64,000 nucleotides of DNA from Dendrophyllia cribrosa (GCA_024195265.1 JAJLRJ010000010.1:35611126-35675125); one strand, 5' to 3'. Shown: positions 48,901 to 60,580, numbered from the stretch's first letter. The notes: generated by a model not told the origin, from the sequence alone. Numbers and translations: made by a program.

Positions 48901-51900
48901 CGTATTATGGAGGTGTCTGTATTATAGAGGTAAGGATTGTATCAATTTTTGTATCTTAGGGACCAAAAGAACTGTCCATAATAGAGAGGTGTCCGTATTA
49001 TGGAGGTGTCCGTATTATAGAGGTAGGGATTGTATCAAATTTTGTATCTTAGGGACCAAAAGAACTGTCCATAATAGAGAGGTGTCCGTATTATGGAGGT
49101 GTCTGTATTATAGAGGTAAGGATTGTATCAATTTTTGTATCTTAGGGACCAAAATAACTGTCCGTAATAGAGAGGTGTCCACATTATAGAGGTGTCCGTA
49201 TACAGAGGTGTCCGTATTGTAGAGGTGTCTGTATTTTTTAGTAGAGGTGCCCGTATTATAAAAGTAGGGATTGTATAAATTTTTGTATCTTTAGGACCAA
49301 AAGAACTGTCCATAATAGAGAGGTGTCCGTATTATGGAGGTGTCTGTATTATAGAGGTAAGGATTGTATCAATTTTTGTATCTTAGGGACCAAAAGAACT
49401 GTCCGTAATAGAGAGGTGTCCACATTATTGAAGTAGGTATAATTGTATGAATTTTTGTATATTCGGGACTAAGTGAACTGTCTGTAATAGCGAGGTGTTC
49501 GTATTATGGAGGTGTCCTTAGGGAGAGGTTCGACTGGTGCTAATTTTAATTTACGCTATTCAGCCTGGGGGGAGGGTGGGGGCAGGGTGGGGGGAGGGTG
49601 GGAGGAGGTTGGACGGAGGGTGGGGGGAGGGCACAAATTTCCTACGCTGGCTTTGAACATTCGTAAAGCCTAAAAAGTATTTTTTTTTAATTTTAAAGCA
49701 AACACCACCAAACGTCATGAATTTTCTTTACATTTATCTGGCAACAAGTTCCTATGGTATTTCATTGTTCACGCGACTAAATGTTTCCAGGGCACCAATT
49801 TTGTGACAGCCATTTGTTTCGAAAAATTAAGTTACTCGTCGTAACTTGTTCATTGTTATACTATTTTAGCGTTTCTTCATTGGTTTTGATTATTTTTAGT
49901 TCAATTTAATTTGAGCGGTTTTCTAAGGTTTTAGAAAAATCGAGAAATGCGAGATAGCGGTTCCAAGATGGCGGCTGTGACGAACTAATGACGTAATTTT
50001 CACATCATCTGACGTCGTTGACCTATTTTACAGACCCTCCAAGTTACACTGTTGTAGCTTTAATGCTTAAAGGGATACTATAAACCTCGGTAGAAAAAGT
50101 GGTTTTATTCTCCTTCTTGCGCGAGCTTTTCAATGCAGATTTATAATCGATTTGTGATTGATTTGTGGTAAAATTCATTTAAAGGCCCATCGTCACTTAC
50201 CGTGATGCACCGCGCATTGTTTATTTTGATTTGGACCCAGATAAATGCGATCTCTCGCGAGGTGAAATTTTGGCCTCTCATCTCCAGGAAGAAATGAACA
50301 CTGAGTTTGAAATTTCATTCGACATTGATTTTAAAATTTATTAGTCCAAAGAAGCGGTCCTGTTAGATATTAAAGGGGCAGTATCACGAGATCGAAACTT
50401 GGAAACGTCGGCCCAGTTTTCAAGTTTGATTCCGTAAATTCAAAAAGGCCGTCGAGAAGTGGAGGTATTTGTTGAATCAAAAAATCCGTTTTGATAGCCG
50501 GAAGAAAGAAAAAATCACTGTTAACAGTGATATGTCCAAAATTCCGGTGCAAGAATAGTGAACAGTGCCGCGCGTGGAACCTCGTGATACTGCCCTTTAA
50601 AAGTCCGTATAACATGTCTCGCATTTTGTCTGGGGCCGCTCAACCCGCCTTTGTGTAGCTACAGTCGCCGAGGTAGTTTCCTCCGCTTCGAAAGTTCGCA
50701 TCGAAAACATTTTCACGTCGAGAGACGCGTAAAACCTCCTGCTATTTTTACCGAAAGTTTAAGGTTGATGCCCCTTAAAACGAAACCTCCAGCGAGCCGA
50801 GAAGTGTTTGTATTTTGTGGGCTGTTCTGTCGGCTATCTGATTTGCATCGGGCATAATTAATGAGTTCCGCTGGCGGAGGACGTTTTCTCGGCTTCAGAA
50901 GTTTGCATAAAAAATATTCGACGGCTAGGGACGGGGAAAACCTCCTTCAACTTCCATGGAATATTTCACATAGATGCTAACAAAAACGACTCCGGCGGCG
51001 AGCCGAGAAGTTTGAGCTTTTTCTGTTGTTTACAGTTACGGTCGACTGGTCATGCATCAACGGTAATAATATTCAAATGTCAACTGACAGTATCTGTATG
51101 TGGAAAAAAATTACAAAGAAAAGATTCGAAGATAAATTTTAACTAGTAGGCCATGGACGACCGAATTTCTGAGCCAAACCTTCTGAAGGATCTCGTTTCT
51201 TGACAGCCGCCTCGAGCCTTCGGCGGCGTTGCTTAGAAAACGTATCAGTAACGATGAAAAATTAAAGAAAAAATACAAAAACAAGATGCAATGCCTTAAA
51301 TATAAACTAAATATTTGAACGAAATCATCTTAAAGTTAATAAACGATACAGATTCCCCGATGTAAACGGATTAGTATAGGTAATCATACGGTTTCGAGTT
51401 CAATTTGGGATTAATTTCCATTATATGAATTTACTTTTATATAAAAAGGAACGTTTCACTGCTAATCTTGATTAATGAGGCCTTACGTTTGAGCTTTTTA
51501 ACAGCCACTGTTGTTTCTCCAGGAATCCCCTTTAATCCACTAACCACAGCTTTCCACACTTCACCAAATGAACCACTTCCAAGAACACTTTGCAGGTCGA
51601 TTTGTTTAGAGGCAATTTCCCAACATGAAGGAGTAAGGGAGATGAATCTCTTGTCTGAGTCATTTCCCATGCTAAGGAAACAATATACAACAAACAACTG
51701 ATGACCACACAAACAAACACAATTTGTAAGTAGTATTTCTCTTCTGAACGTAGACTTAAGTCATTGTCAAATTACTGTTCAGTTTCCGGGTAAATGGTAC
51801 GCTATTCTAGAGCAAACTCTCTGATTTCTTTGGAAGAGTCCAGATTCCAAAGCTCAGAAGGAGGTCGGACACCTTATTGAGACTTATGTAATGGAGTAAC

Positions 51901-54900
51901 TGGTTTGCTTTCAGTTGAGGTTGGGGTTAGCAGTTTATATAGTTAAATTTAGGCCTAAACAACCCGAGAAGCTAGGTGGTACTGTGGTACGGTAGGCTAT
52001 GTAAGTCTAAGCCTAGCTGAGGTCACAGGTTCAATCCTGAGTGGGGATTTTAGATTTTCTTTTTTACACTTAAAAATTTATTGAAAATAAAATTCTAAGT
52101 GTCGACATTATGTTATATAAATCTCAATAAGTGTCCGACCTTCTTCTGAGCTATAGTCAAGGTAGACTCTACCGATTTCTCTACCCTATAGAGGTTTTGC
52201 ACGGCAGCCATGTTGCATGGCAGGAACAATAGATTATTTTCCCTATGGGAAAGAATGTTCTTTCTAATGCAAAACATTTTCATTGTTCCTGCCATGCAAC
52301 ATGGCCGCCGTGCAAAACCTCTATACCAGACTAATTAATATAAGCTGTTTTGAAACCATATTCTTCACAGCGGCACATACTATTAACCTGCATGTATATA
52401 TGAAAGAACCCCCGCGGAATTACATGTAGTAAGAACGCTTTTTTGCTTGCTTTTTTTTGTCTGCCATCTCGATCTTGGCTTTTATGATCTCAGCACGATG
52501 TCGAAATATATATAACTTAGAATGATTCACAAATAATAAAATTTAATAAAAGATGTGCGCGACACTAAACGCTAATGCAAGGAACGTCAAAGAGTTTCGT
52601 GTAGATTTCCACCTCATTCCTTCGGCTCTAGCTAGGATACTGCCAGCTTACGTTTCAAGTGCAAGGTTCTCTTGCAGTCCACTTGGGCCGCCGTTTCTTT
52701 GTGCTGGGAGGGAAAGTTAAAACTAAAGTTAATCCCAGATGGTCCCCGACATACGACCACCTCATTATTACGAACATATTATTTCGTCCCGTTAGTAGAC
52801 CTATTATTATAACAAATTGATGTTACATTAATGAAAATAAAGTCAAACTTTTTACAGTGCGAATTGTCGTTTTACCGTTAACACCCAATTAGCCAATCAG
52901 AGAGTGCGAATTCAATTGACGGACGGACACGTCTCCTCGCAAAGTTGAGCACCATGGCATGTAATCTTGTCGCTTCGTTTTTATCACAGGAGTGTAAAGT
53001 TAGTTACAAAATACGAAGATTTTATTCACTTTATTGCTTCACATGTATCCGCAGTTACGAAAATGATTATAAGAATTAGCTGGGTGATATCGTGCACCTT
53101 ATAATTAACAATTATTGGATGAGGTTGAGCATGATAGCGATAATTATCAAGGCCAAAGTTTGTGTTATCTGCCAAAGCCGAAGGCTGAGGCGGATAACAC
53201 AAACTGAGGCTTTGATAATTATCGCTATCATGCGAAAACCGAATCCAATAATTGTTTTATTATGCATATTCCTGAGCTGCACTTGTAAAGACAAGAGCGC
53301 GCACAAAAAAGTTATCAATGCACAGCAGTCAACTTGTAAGTAAACAACTTACGTCACTTCTGCATGCATAAAACTATTGTCTGTTGGTATGACGTCACTT
53401 CTACATATATAAAATTCATTGTCTGTAGGTATGACGTAACAGAAACAGCAAGCAATAATTAGCTGCGTGCTTATAGCCAATCAAAATCGAGCTAGTGACA
53501 CCAATGTATAATAAAACAGTTTGTTGTGTGCTCACGGTAAGACGCGTCGCATTGTAATAACAAGTGAAAGGAATTTTAGTGTACAAAAAAATTGGTCTTG
53601 AATATCAGTTTTTTCGGTTCTAATTATTTTTTAATTTTTTAATTTTTGTTGCGTCATACACTGTGACACTCTCTAGTGAAAAAAAAAACATCTGATTAGG
53701 TACAAAGATAAGGAGGTAAAGCTAATGTACAGGTTTTGAGAGTTAAAAAAAGTAAAGCCTTCGTTAGCCAAGCGAGTCGCAGCTACTGGAACTGGAGCAT
53801 TAAGTGGCTGAGAGTATTACTACCTCCACTGGATGGGATGCAAGTCCAACGTAAGGTTAGCTGGGCCGGTTTAGCATAATATTGGCCAGGACGGGCATTT
53901 ATATAACCAGGTAGACATAGAGACATGTTGTAGAGCACAATTGATTGTCAAAGGAAACAACGCAATGAAAAAAAAAAAACAGGGATCAAACCTAACTTTT
54001 AAAACCCTACGCTCAATCACAATCACAACTTCACGTTTTGAAAACATACCTGCAACCCGCCTTTTGTGGCAAACCAGAGAAATTCCAATACCAAGGCATA
54101 ACAGGGCAGATACAACACCCAAAGACACCATTATTGCTTTGCTTATGTCAGTTCCTTTATTAGTATCACGCTCCTCCTCGCCTCCATCTTCAGAGAAATA
54201 TGCAAACAAAGAACATTTGCTGCGATATTAAAGTGCCTATAGAGCAGTTTTCAATTGCTTTGGTTTTGCATTGCTACGCGTACGCTTTGTGATTGGCTAA
54301 AAAATCTGTTGCTACTTTCTTGACCAATCAGAAGTAAAACCAAAACCAATCGTGACTTGCTCGCACACGTTTTCCTGCCCTTGGCGCCGCCGACATGTAA
54401 TTGCTTCGAGCTGGATTGTTTACGACTGCTGTGATTGGTCAGAGTAATTACTTTGGTTTTGATTTTACGACACTCAAATGAAAACTGCTCTAACCCTTAA
54501 ATACATATTTTCAGAATCAACTCTACGCACATTGGATAGTTAAATGGTGAAATATTTCTTGTTTTGAACGTCGCGTTATTGAGTTACAGAGATTTGAATT
54601 TACAAAATGCTAATTAGATGACGTCAACCCGGGAATCATTTATCATGCAACTACTTGTTTTCACCTCCAAGTGATATTTTTTTATGAATCAATTGACTAT
54701 CCCCAGTTTATTTTTAGTATTTATCAAATTAATTATTCTCAAGCTGTAAACTGCGCATTGTAAATTGGCGTAGAAATAAGTTCAGGGTTCATTGACGTCA
54801 TCTAATTATCATTTTGTAAATTCAAATCTCTATAACTCAATAACCCGACGTTCAAAACAAGAAATATTTCGCTATTTAATTCAATGTGCGTAGAGTTGAT

Positions 54901-57900
54901 TCCGAAAATATGTATTTAGGGATTATAGGCACTTTAACTCTGTCCTGGCTGATACATCGTGTTTTCATGATAAGATCGCCAAAAGTGATGAACGCAAAAA
55001 ACAATATGAACTAAAGCGACAAAATAACGACTAAAAAAATCAAAATTCTACCCGAATGGCAGTTCTGATTTACTGACCGCCTGTCTCGAAATCAAATTTG
55101 ATGAACTGTTATCCACTTGCATCCTTGCAACCTCGCACTTTTTCTCCAAACTTTAAAGTGCCTATCACCCCTAGAAAGTTATTTTCAGAATCAACTCTAT
55201 GCACATTGAATATAGTTGAATGGTAAAACATTTCTTGTTTTGAACGTCGTGTTAGTGAGTTAGGGCCTGGTCGCACTACAGTCAAAAACAAAAATTAGCC
55301 CGTGCAAAATGACATAAGAACAAAAACATTCAACAAAAAGCGTGTCCCACCGGAGCGGTTTCTTTTGTTTTCCTCGATTTTTGCACGGGCTAATTTTTGT
55401 TTTTGACTGTAGTGCGACCAGGCCTTATAGAGATTTGAATTTACAAAATGCTAATTAGATGACGTCAACCCGGGAATCATTTAATATACAACTACTTGTT
55501 TTCACCCCCAAGTAATATTTTTTTACAAATCTATTGACCATCCACAGTTTATTTTTAGTATTTATCAAATTAATTATCCTCAAGCTGTAAACTGCGCATT
55601 GTAAATTGGCGTAGAAATAATGGCAAAGTCCCGGGTTGACGTCATCTAATTAGCATTTCGTAAATTCAAATCTCTATAACTCACAAACGCGACACTCAAA
55701 ACAAGAAATATTTTACCATTCAACTATTCAATGTAAATAGAGTTGATTCTAAAAATAACTTTCTTGGGGTGATAGGCACTTTAAGTGCTTCTGATTTGCT
55801 CTATATACAATCTTTTTATCCAATATTTCGTGGCATTTGGCGATGTAACATGGAAATTGAGTAAACAAACATTCGTTATTTTGGCGTTACATTGTTCCTA
55901 TAAAAGGATAAAAAGTTAAGACGCACCGGCGAGCATAAACTAACTTGGATTATTCATAGATCAGATGAGATGCTTATCCATCACAGGGTAACCACAAGCA
56001 TTATGTCTTCGGAACCCATTTAGCACTAGCCTGTTCCAGGCTCCGAGATAGAGGGGAACGCGCGAAGTAAAAAAAAGGGAAAAAGTCGCGGGGGAACTGG
56101 GGAGAAGGCGGTCGGCGGAGCCTGTAAACATTTCTTTAAAAAGCTCTTTCCGGTATACCAGCTCCTGGTATACCCTCTGATTGGTCCGTTTTGACAGGTA
56201 ATGTCAACACCTCGCTATGCACATTATCCTTCGAGTCTTGTCAATCATAACGATGGCGTTCGCGATCCTCGCGCGTGATGAAGAGGAATCAAAGTTATGT
56301 AATATTTTGGACGAATGTCTTCGCGAATTTTCAAATAATGCCTTCCAAAGAAACACACGCTTAGCTTCAAGCGGAGAGGATCGAAATTTCTATTGAAAAG
56401 CCAATAGAAAACGAGGAAATTCGATCCACACCAAGGGTATAAATACATGTTTGAAAATTATGCCGAGCAGAATGGTTTAACCGTTCTCAAAAAAATATGC
56501 GTTGCTAGTTAAAGGTAGCAACTAGCAAATACAAACCCGGCAACTGATGAGGTTCGAGAGGAGAACCGAAATCATGGTCTAGCCTGAATGAAATAGTGGC
56601 ATGAACGAAGCAGTCGCTAGACTGTTAAAATTGCCAACGGAGGTTTTAGTATAAACAGCTCCACGCAGCTATAAAGAGTAGCGAATGGAAGCTAAAATTA
56701 CAGCCTTGACTGAGACAAACTTCAACTCTCTACAAGTTGAATAGCGTATTAAACTACAACTCTCTCTGCTATAAAGCCTGGATCCTGAAAATTAAAATCC
56801 TGCAAAGACAAAACTAAAATAGCTGGGCCCAGCGTGACTCTTTATTAATAGAAGGAAAGACATTCACGGCCAACAGATCATTTCAGATCCTGTCATGTCC
56901 GGTATTTCAGAGAGAAAAGTTAGAGAAATTCAAACCTTTCCTTCATAAAAATCTACATGCCAATATTAATGGCGAAAACAACACACCAACCGCTAGGCAA
57001 AAAAGGACACTAAAAAAAAGGACGCTAAAATGAGGTCAAAATCTACAAGCGCAACACCACGGGAAACCACAACGACAGACTTGACCTCTAGTCCGTTGCA
57101 CGCTAAACTAAAATCCTCCTTACAAACGGCTTAATATAGAATACCCGTTCAAAACATATAAAAGGAGCAAATGGCATTAAAAACATGAGGTAAGAGTCGT
57201 CGTCTTCTTGTCCCAGAAGACGGAGTTCCTTCCCGCGTTCATTTAGTGGAAGGCGAAATTTCAATAGGTGAGCTGGAAAGTCTCTTCGGTTAAGCTTAAG
57301 AAATGCCGTCGTTTGATTTTGCGACAAGTTTGAAAAAAGTAGCGTTAAGCCTTGTTAAAGTTCTCGCACAAGTCAAGCAGCTGACAGTAGAAAGTTCTTC
57401 GTGCTTTATGAGCTTGTGCCCAAGCAAAGCGACAACATCGGCTAAAACCAAACTCTCGGTTCCAGAAAACGCCAACAATTCCTTATTTCTCACTACACTG
57501 AACAAAGAAACTCTTGGTTCCTCTACATGCTACGTTTTTCCTACAAAATCTGCAGCACTTTGAAGAGTGGACTTCGAGATTCGAGGACAGTATTTTCGTC
57601 GGCGTACGCGTCTTGAAAGACATGCGGATTACCTCGCGTTCTTGTACGTGCTTTTGGGCGAAATACTCGCGCGAGAAATCCGAGAACTATTTCTGTTAAT
57701 TGACATTTTGACATTTTGACGACAGAAAATTGGATTATCGCAAAACTTGCCAAAAGAGGGCGGAATAGCGTCGGTAAAGAAATGTTTACAGGCTCCGCCG
57801 ATCAGTTCCCCCTCGATTTTTCCCTTTTTTTTACTTCGCGCGTTCCCCACTATCTCGGAGCCTGGAAAAGGCTAATTTAGCACAGCACATGCCAGTTAAC

Positions 57901-59538
57901 CATTAAAATGATTAGTCAATCAATAAAACTAACAACACTACTTACCTCTAACTTCCAAAATGTATAATGCAGTCCTATGTATTTGGGAACTTGAACTCCA
58001 GAATATTGCATTACATGAGTAGGATCCTCTGTTAGCCAGGGCAACGTTATTGATGGTATGGTTTAATTTGTAGTATTTTTTTTCCAAATCATCATCGGCC
58101 GTGAAATTCTTCTTCTCGAGGATCTCGTCAGTTCGTTGTCTTATCCATGTTGCGGTAGTGAAGGAGTTTGATTTTTCAATCTTACATATTAATTCTACAT
58201 TATGGCCTACCGGAAACTCAATGTCGACTGTTGTAATGAACAACTCTGGTATTTTTTGGGGGGGAATAATTGTTCCGCTTGTCGTTGTTTGTACTGTGGA
58301 GACAAGAAATGTCAAACTCTTGAATACGCGAAGCATTGAACGAATGTGGGTAGAAATTTCACTCGATCGCTCGATCAGGCTCGATCGATCGGCTGTAAAC
58401 ATTGCGTCCGCGAGAGCTTTCTAATTTTGAACGCTGAACATGTCAGACAGTCTAGCTAAACCGCATTGGTAGGAAGTGGGGTTATTACAACCGCTCCCTT
58501 GGGTTTTAGCGATGTTGCAATATTTCGGAAATGTTTTACGTCTAATAGACAGCCTGTGATGGCCCAAGACGGCCGCCATCTTGGATTTTACCAAAAATAC
58601 AGATTTATCGAAAAAATGCGGAAATTGCAAATAGTTTTGGCTAGAGTTCCAAAATAAGATGCAATTAAACATTTTGATGCTTACGGTAGCATTTTACCGA
58701 AAAAATGTGAAAAACACGCATTTTTATTCATAAATGGCTTGACATCATGCTACTTATGACGTCATATCTCGCTACCATAACGACCGGTTGTCGCTTAACT
58801 TTACCAAAATGTGTCTGAAGGATATAGGCATAGCTACTAAAGACGGCATGTGCTAACCATAAATGGTCTTGAAAAAATCGGAGAAAAACCTTAAGGGGTG
58901 TGGCATCCACTAGACGTACGTCCGAGGGTTAAACAACGTATCGATGTTCGAAGTTGGAATAATCTTGGAACATAATATCTCTTTATTTTATGTTGTTCTT
59001 TATTCCAAATAAAATTGAAGATAGCAATCTTAATCGTGGGAATATAGGTATTTTTGCATTATTATAAAAAGCGAAAACACATCTTTAATAGAAACAATAT
59101 TTTTTCTAGAAATTGGTGATCGGGTTTTGTAAATAATTACTATACTACCGCAGTGGAACTATATTATTAATATTAATAGTATATTATTAATTGTCTTTGG
59201 CTGTGGATGACCAGGATGGAAATGGATTTCAACTCGAAAGCTCTTCCGATGTTAAAAGCTGACTGTCAGTTTATTTCCCACTCCTCAGTGAAGCACCTTA
59301 TATTTTTTTATCAACAAAGGCACTTGGTCTGAATCATTCAGTACAATTTTCAACAAAAACTGTAAAATTACAGTAACATTGCCTCCAGTTAATTATAATT
59401 AACACTTACCTGTACTTTCTTCGCAAAATGAGCCGGTATATCCGTTGAGACAATTGCAGGAGAAGTTACCGGCCCCGTTACTAACACATGTTCCAAGGTA
59501 CCGGCACGGGCTAGATAAACAGGGGGTTAAATCGAAAT
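43250..59538 (-). CDS. RTK-B: EGF-Ig receptor tyrosine kinase, 5' end missing
   Basis: Tandem paralogue of RTK-A. Exons 5' to 3': 59538-59410 (EGF), 58293-57946 (Ig), 54187-54050 (TM), 52703-52652, 51671-51487, 48484-48368, 47339-47152, 46459-46331, 45704-45616, 45289-45249, 44656-44557, 43871-43775, 43363-43250 (tail). They join in frame to 574 residues plus TGA. The eight kinase exons have exactly the RTK-A lengths. Glycine loop [24 protein letters not shown] and WTAPEHLF are all present, so the kinase looks functional. The first exon found starts in phase 1, so at least a signal-peptide exon lies upstream; none was recognised before the window end. One junction (donor at 46330) uses GC in place of GT. 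Confidence 0.88.
43775..43871 (-). CDS. RTK-B kinase end exon
   Basis: Encodes YQIMSDCWIEDPNNRPTFDG and ends TTEFLQDE; 97 nt as in RTK-A. Confidence 0.92.
44557..44656 (-). CDS. RTK-B kinase C-lobe exon
   Basis: Encodes [20 protein letters not shown] and [10 protein letters not shown]; 100 nt as in RTK-A. Confidence 0.92.
45249..45289 (-). CDS. RTK-B kinase C-lobe microexon
   Basis: 41-nt exon encoding [13 protein letters not shown], same protein sequence as in RTK-A. Confidence 0.9.
45616..45704 (-). CDS. RTK-B P+1 loop exon
   Basis: Encodes [18 protein letters not shown] and VSEKSD; 89 nt as in RTK-A. Confidence 0.92.
46331..46459 (-). CDS. RTK-B catalytic-loop exon, GC donor
   Basis: Encodes [29 protein letters not shown] and [13 protein letters not shown]. 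After the final AAG codon the genome reads GCAGGT where RTK-A has GTAACG; only a GC donor keeps the next exon in frame. Confidence 0.85.
47152..47339 (-). CDS. RTK-B kinase hinge exon
   Basis: Encodes [20 protein letters not shown] and [17 protein letters not shown]; 188 nt as in RTK-A. Confidence 0.93.
47397..47736. mobile_element. CTTTAAG-rich MITE
   Basis: Ends ACACAGGACGAAATAA and complement. Almost the entire interior consists of CTTTAA/TTAAAG words. In RTK-B intron between the 48368 and 47339 exons. Confidence 0.65.
48368..48484 (-). CDS. RTK-B kinase alpha-C exon
   Basis: Encodes [20 protein letters not shown] and [14 protein letters not shown]; 117 nt as in RTK-A. Confidence 0.92.
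48617..49535. mobile_element. Pogo-like MITE with internal 93-bp tandem array
   Basis: Outer ends AGTCGAATCTCC and GGAGAGGTTCGACT match the TIRs of the 178-bp element at 6094-6271. The inside is expanded into about seven diverged 93-bp units ('gaggtgtccgtattatggag' ... 'gggaccaaaagaactgtcc'). The apparent ORF through it is only repeat translation. Confidence 0.75.
49556..50072. mobile_element. Degenerate piggyBac-like relative
   Basis: Starts 'ttcagcctgggg' and shares 'acatttatctggcaaca' and 'atgacgtaatt' blocks with 37843-38491 and 4330-4852. G-rich left part (GGTGGGGGGAGG repeats). No intact ends. Confidence 0.45.
50374..50596. mobile_element. TTAA-flanked inverted-repeat element
   Basis: Ends AGGGGCAGTATCACGAG and complement CTCGTGATACTGCCCT, with TTAA at 50370-50373 and 50597-50600. 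Confidence 0.7.
51487..51671 (-). CDS. RTK-B kinase N-lobe exon
   Basis: Encodes [26 protein letters not shown] and VAVKKLK. 185 nt, identical in length to RTK-A exon 6. Confidence 0.93.
51965..52075 (+). repeat. Possible tRNA-derived SINE fragment
   Basis: CAGGTTCAATCCTG forms a T-arm with a good B box, and a T-run follows. The A box is poor, so this may be coincidental. Confidence 0.25.
52191..52321. mobile_element. TA-flanked palindromic MITE
   Basis: Ends GAGGTTTTGCACGG and complement, extended by GCCATGTTGCATGGCAGGAA arms; TATA on both sides. Confidence 0.7.
52652..52703 (-). CDS. RTK-B juxtamembrane microexon
   Basis: 52-nt exon encoding QRNGGPSGLQENLALE; homologous to RTK-A exon 5 but six bases longer, phase preserved. 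Confidence 0.78.
53107..53256. mobile_element. Palindromic MITE
   Basis: Arms AACAATTATTGGAT... and GCATGATAGCGATAATTATC are inverted around 'gccgaaggctgaggc'. Confidence 0.6.
53745..53865 (+). repeat. SINE-like dispersed repeat
   Basis: Second copy of the family at 40535-40690, opposite orientation. Confidence 0.5.
54050..54187 (-). CDS. RTK-B transmembrane exon
   Basis: Acidic stalk (GGEEERDTNKG), membrane span IMVSLGVVSALLCLGIGISL, stop-transfer CHKRR. Phase 1 at both ends. Confidence 0.9.
54232..54933. mobile_element. TTAA-flanked foldback element, copy 1
   Basis: Ends AGTGCCTAT and ATAGGCACT with TTAA at 54228-54231 and 54934-54937; long inverted arms ('aaatttacaaaatgctaatt' type). 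A TA-flanked MITE (54242-54490) is nested near its left end. Starts 41 bp upstream of the RTK-B TM exon. Confidence 0.75.
54242..54490. mobile_element. Mariner-type MITE nested in a TTAA element
   Basis: Ends GAGCAGTTTTCAATTG and TGAAAACTGCTC; TA at 54240-54241 and 54491-54492. Interior closely matches 34646-34928. Confidence 0.75.
55157..55780. mobile_element. TTAA-flanked foldback element, copy 2
   Basis: Same family as 54232-54933; TTAA at 55153-55156 and 55781-55784. Interrupted by the Harbinger-like element 55263-55424. It itself interrupts a copy of the 2991-3390 family. Confidence 0.75.
55263..55424. mobile_element. Harbinger-like MITE nested in a TTAA element
   Basis: Arms GGGCCTGGTCGCACTACAGT and complement; TTA at 55260-55262 and 55425-55427. 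Copy 1 at about 54590 preserves the empty site (GAGTTACAGAG). Confidence 0.75.
56027..57874. mobile_element. 1.85-kb long-TIR element, 9-bp duplication
   Basis: TIRs of about 100 bp begin TAGCCTGTTCCAGGCTCCGA and end as its complement. ATTTAGCAC flanks at 56018-56026 and 57875-57883. Interior 56577-57180 is shared with 61468-62870. Minus-strand SYLMFLMPFAPFICFE recurs in the 62.8-kb THAP element. Mutator-like by TIR length and duplication size; no intact transposase. Confidence 0.75.
57946..58293 (-). CDS. RTK-B Ig exon
   Basis: Thr-rich stalk then an Ig domain with NVELICKIE, TATWIRQR and NRGSYSCNA. Phase 1 at both ends; clearly related to the RTK-A Ig exon. Confidence 0.88.
59410..59538 (-). 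CDS. RTK-B EGF-like exon
   Basis: Six cysteines in EGF spacing: PCLSSPCRYLGTC, then FSCNCLNGYTGSFCEE. Phase 1 at both ends, as for the RTK-A SRCR exon. The acceptor at 59539-59540 keeps all six cysteines in one exon. Confidence 0.85.
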
Positions 59539-60580
59539 CTAGGACATCAAAAGCAAAATCAATAAACCGAATCCATCCATTTTATCCATTCCTTATTTTC
59601 TTATCAATTGTTATCAGTCATTTATTTTATTTTATTTTATTTTATTACTTTATTCTTATCGATTGTTATCAGTCATTTATTTTATTGTGAGCTTCTGTAA
59701 CTGTTTAGTGCGTAGCAACCCGCCACGATTAACTCTAGTTATTTGCGGGTTGCTACTATGTTTTGTTTTATTATTTGAAAAATAAATCGTTGTTGTTGTT
59801 GTTATTTCAAGCGAGAAAGAAAGAAAAGTGACAAGAGTTCAAAACTCTCGCTCCCGTTTGTCCCAAGAGGGTCTGTCGATTTCGTGAGTTCGAGTTTCGA
59901 GTCCGAGTTTCGAGTTAAAATATCGAGTTCGAGTTAAAAGATCGAGTAACTACTTTTGGTCATTTGGCGGTAATACAAAGTAACAACACGTACTTTGGTC
60001 TTCAATCCAACATGGCGGAAAGCCGCGAAGAAGATTTTTCTTCAATTGTAAGTAAATTTACATAACAATACCTTGTCATTTGGTATTTACTTTCTGTTAT
60101 TTAGTCTCGAGAATGGTCTTGCTTCTAACGCAACAAGTCTTGCACACCTCAGACTTTAGACATTGAATCACGGCCTGAGAAATTTAACGATCCTAGCACT
60201 TTCAAAGCGATAACAAACTTTAGTCGCTAAGTATTTATCTTGCAACAAAAGTGAGCCAAAGAAACCGCAATGTATGCCAATAGAGCAAGCACGAACTACG
60301 GCATAGAATTAAAATGAAAATAATTATAACGGCTCTGGACAGCATGAAATCCTCCTTTCAATTTAAGAGATAATCAGCCGAGATCAAAAGGTCAATATCA
60401 TCGAAGAAAACAAATTCATAACAGCTATGATCTAATGGAGCAATTCTCTCTTAAATCTTACTGGTAAGCCTTTATGCTTTTTAGATACTTTTTGCGATGA
60501 GTGGGAGTCGTGTTTAGCCTGTTTATTATTATACTCCAAAGTGAGCGATTAAAAATTCAAACATGAGAGAATAGCATCAA

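Noticed and set aside
48803..49189. 128-codon frame with a 31-residue repeat
   Set aside because: It is the 93-bp tandem unit read through; no coding signature.
48617..49535. CRISPR-like array
   Set aside because: Units are contiguous tandem repeats without unique spacers, inside a transposon of a eukaryotic genome.
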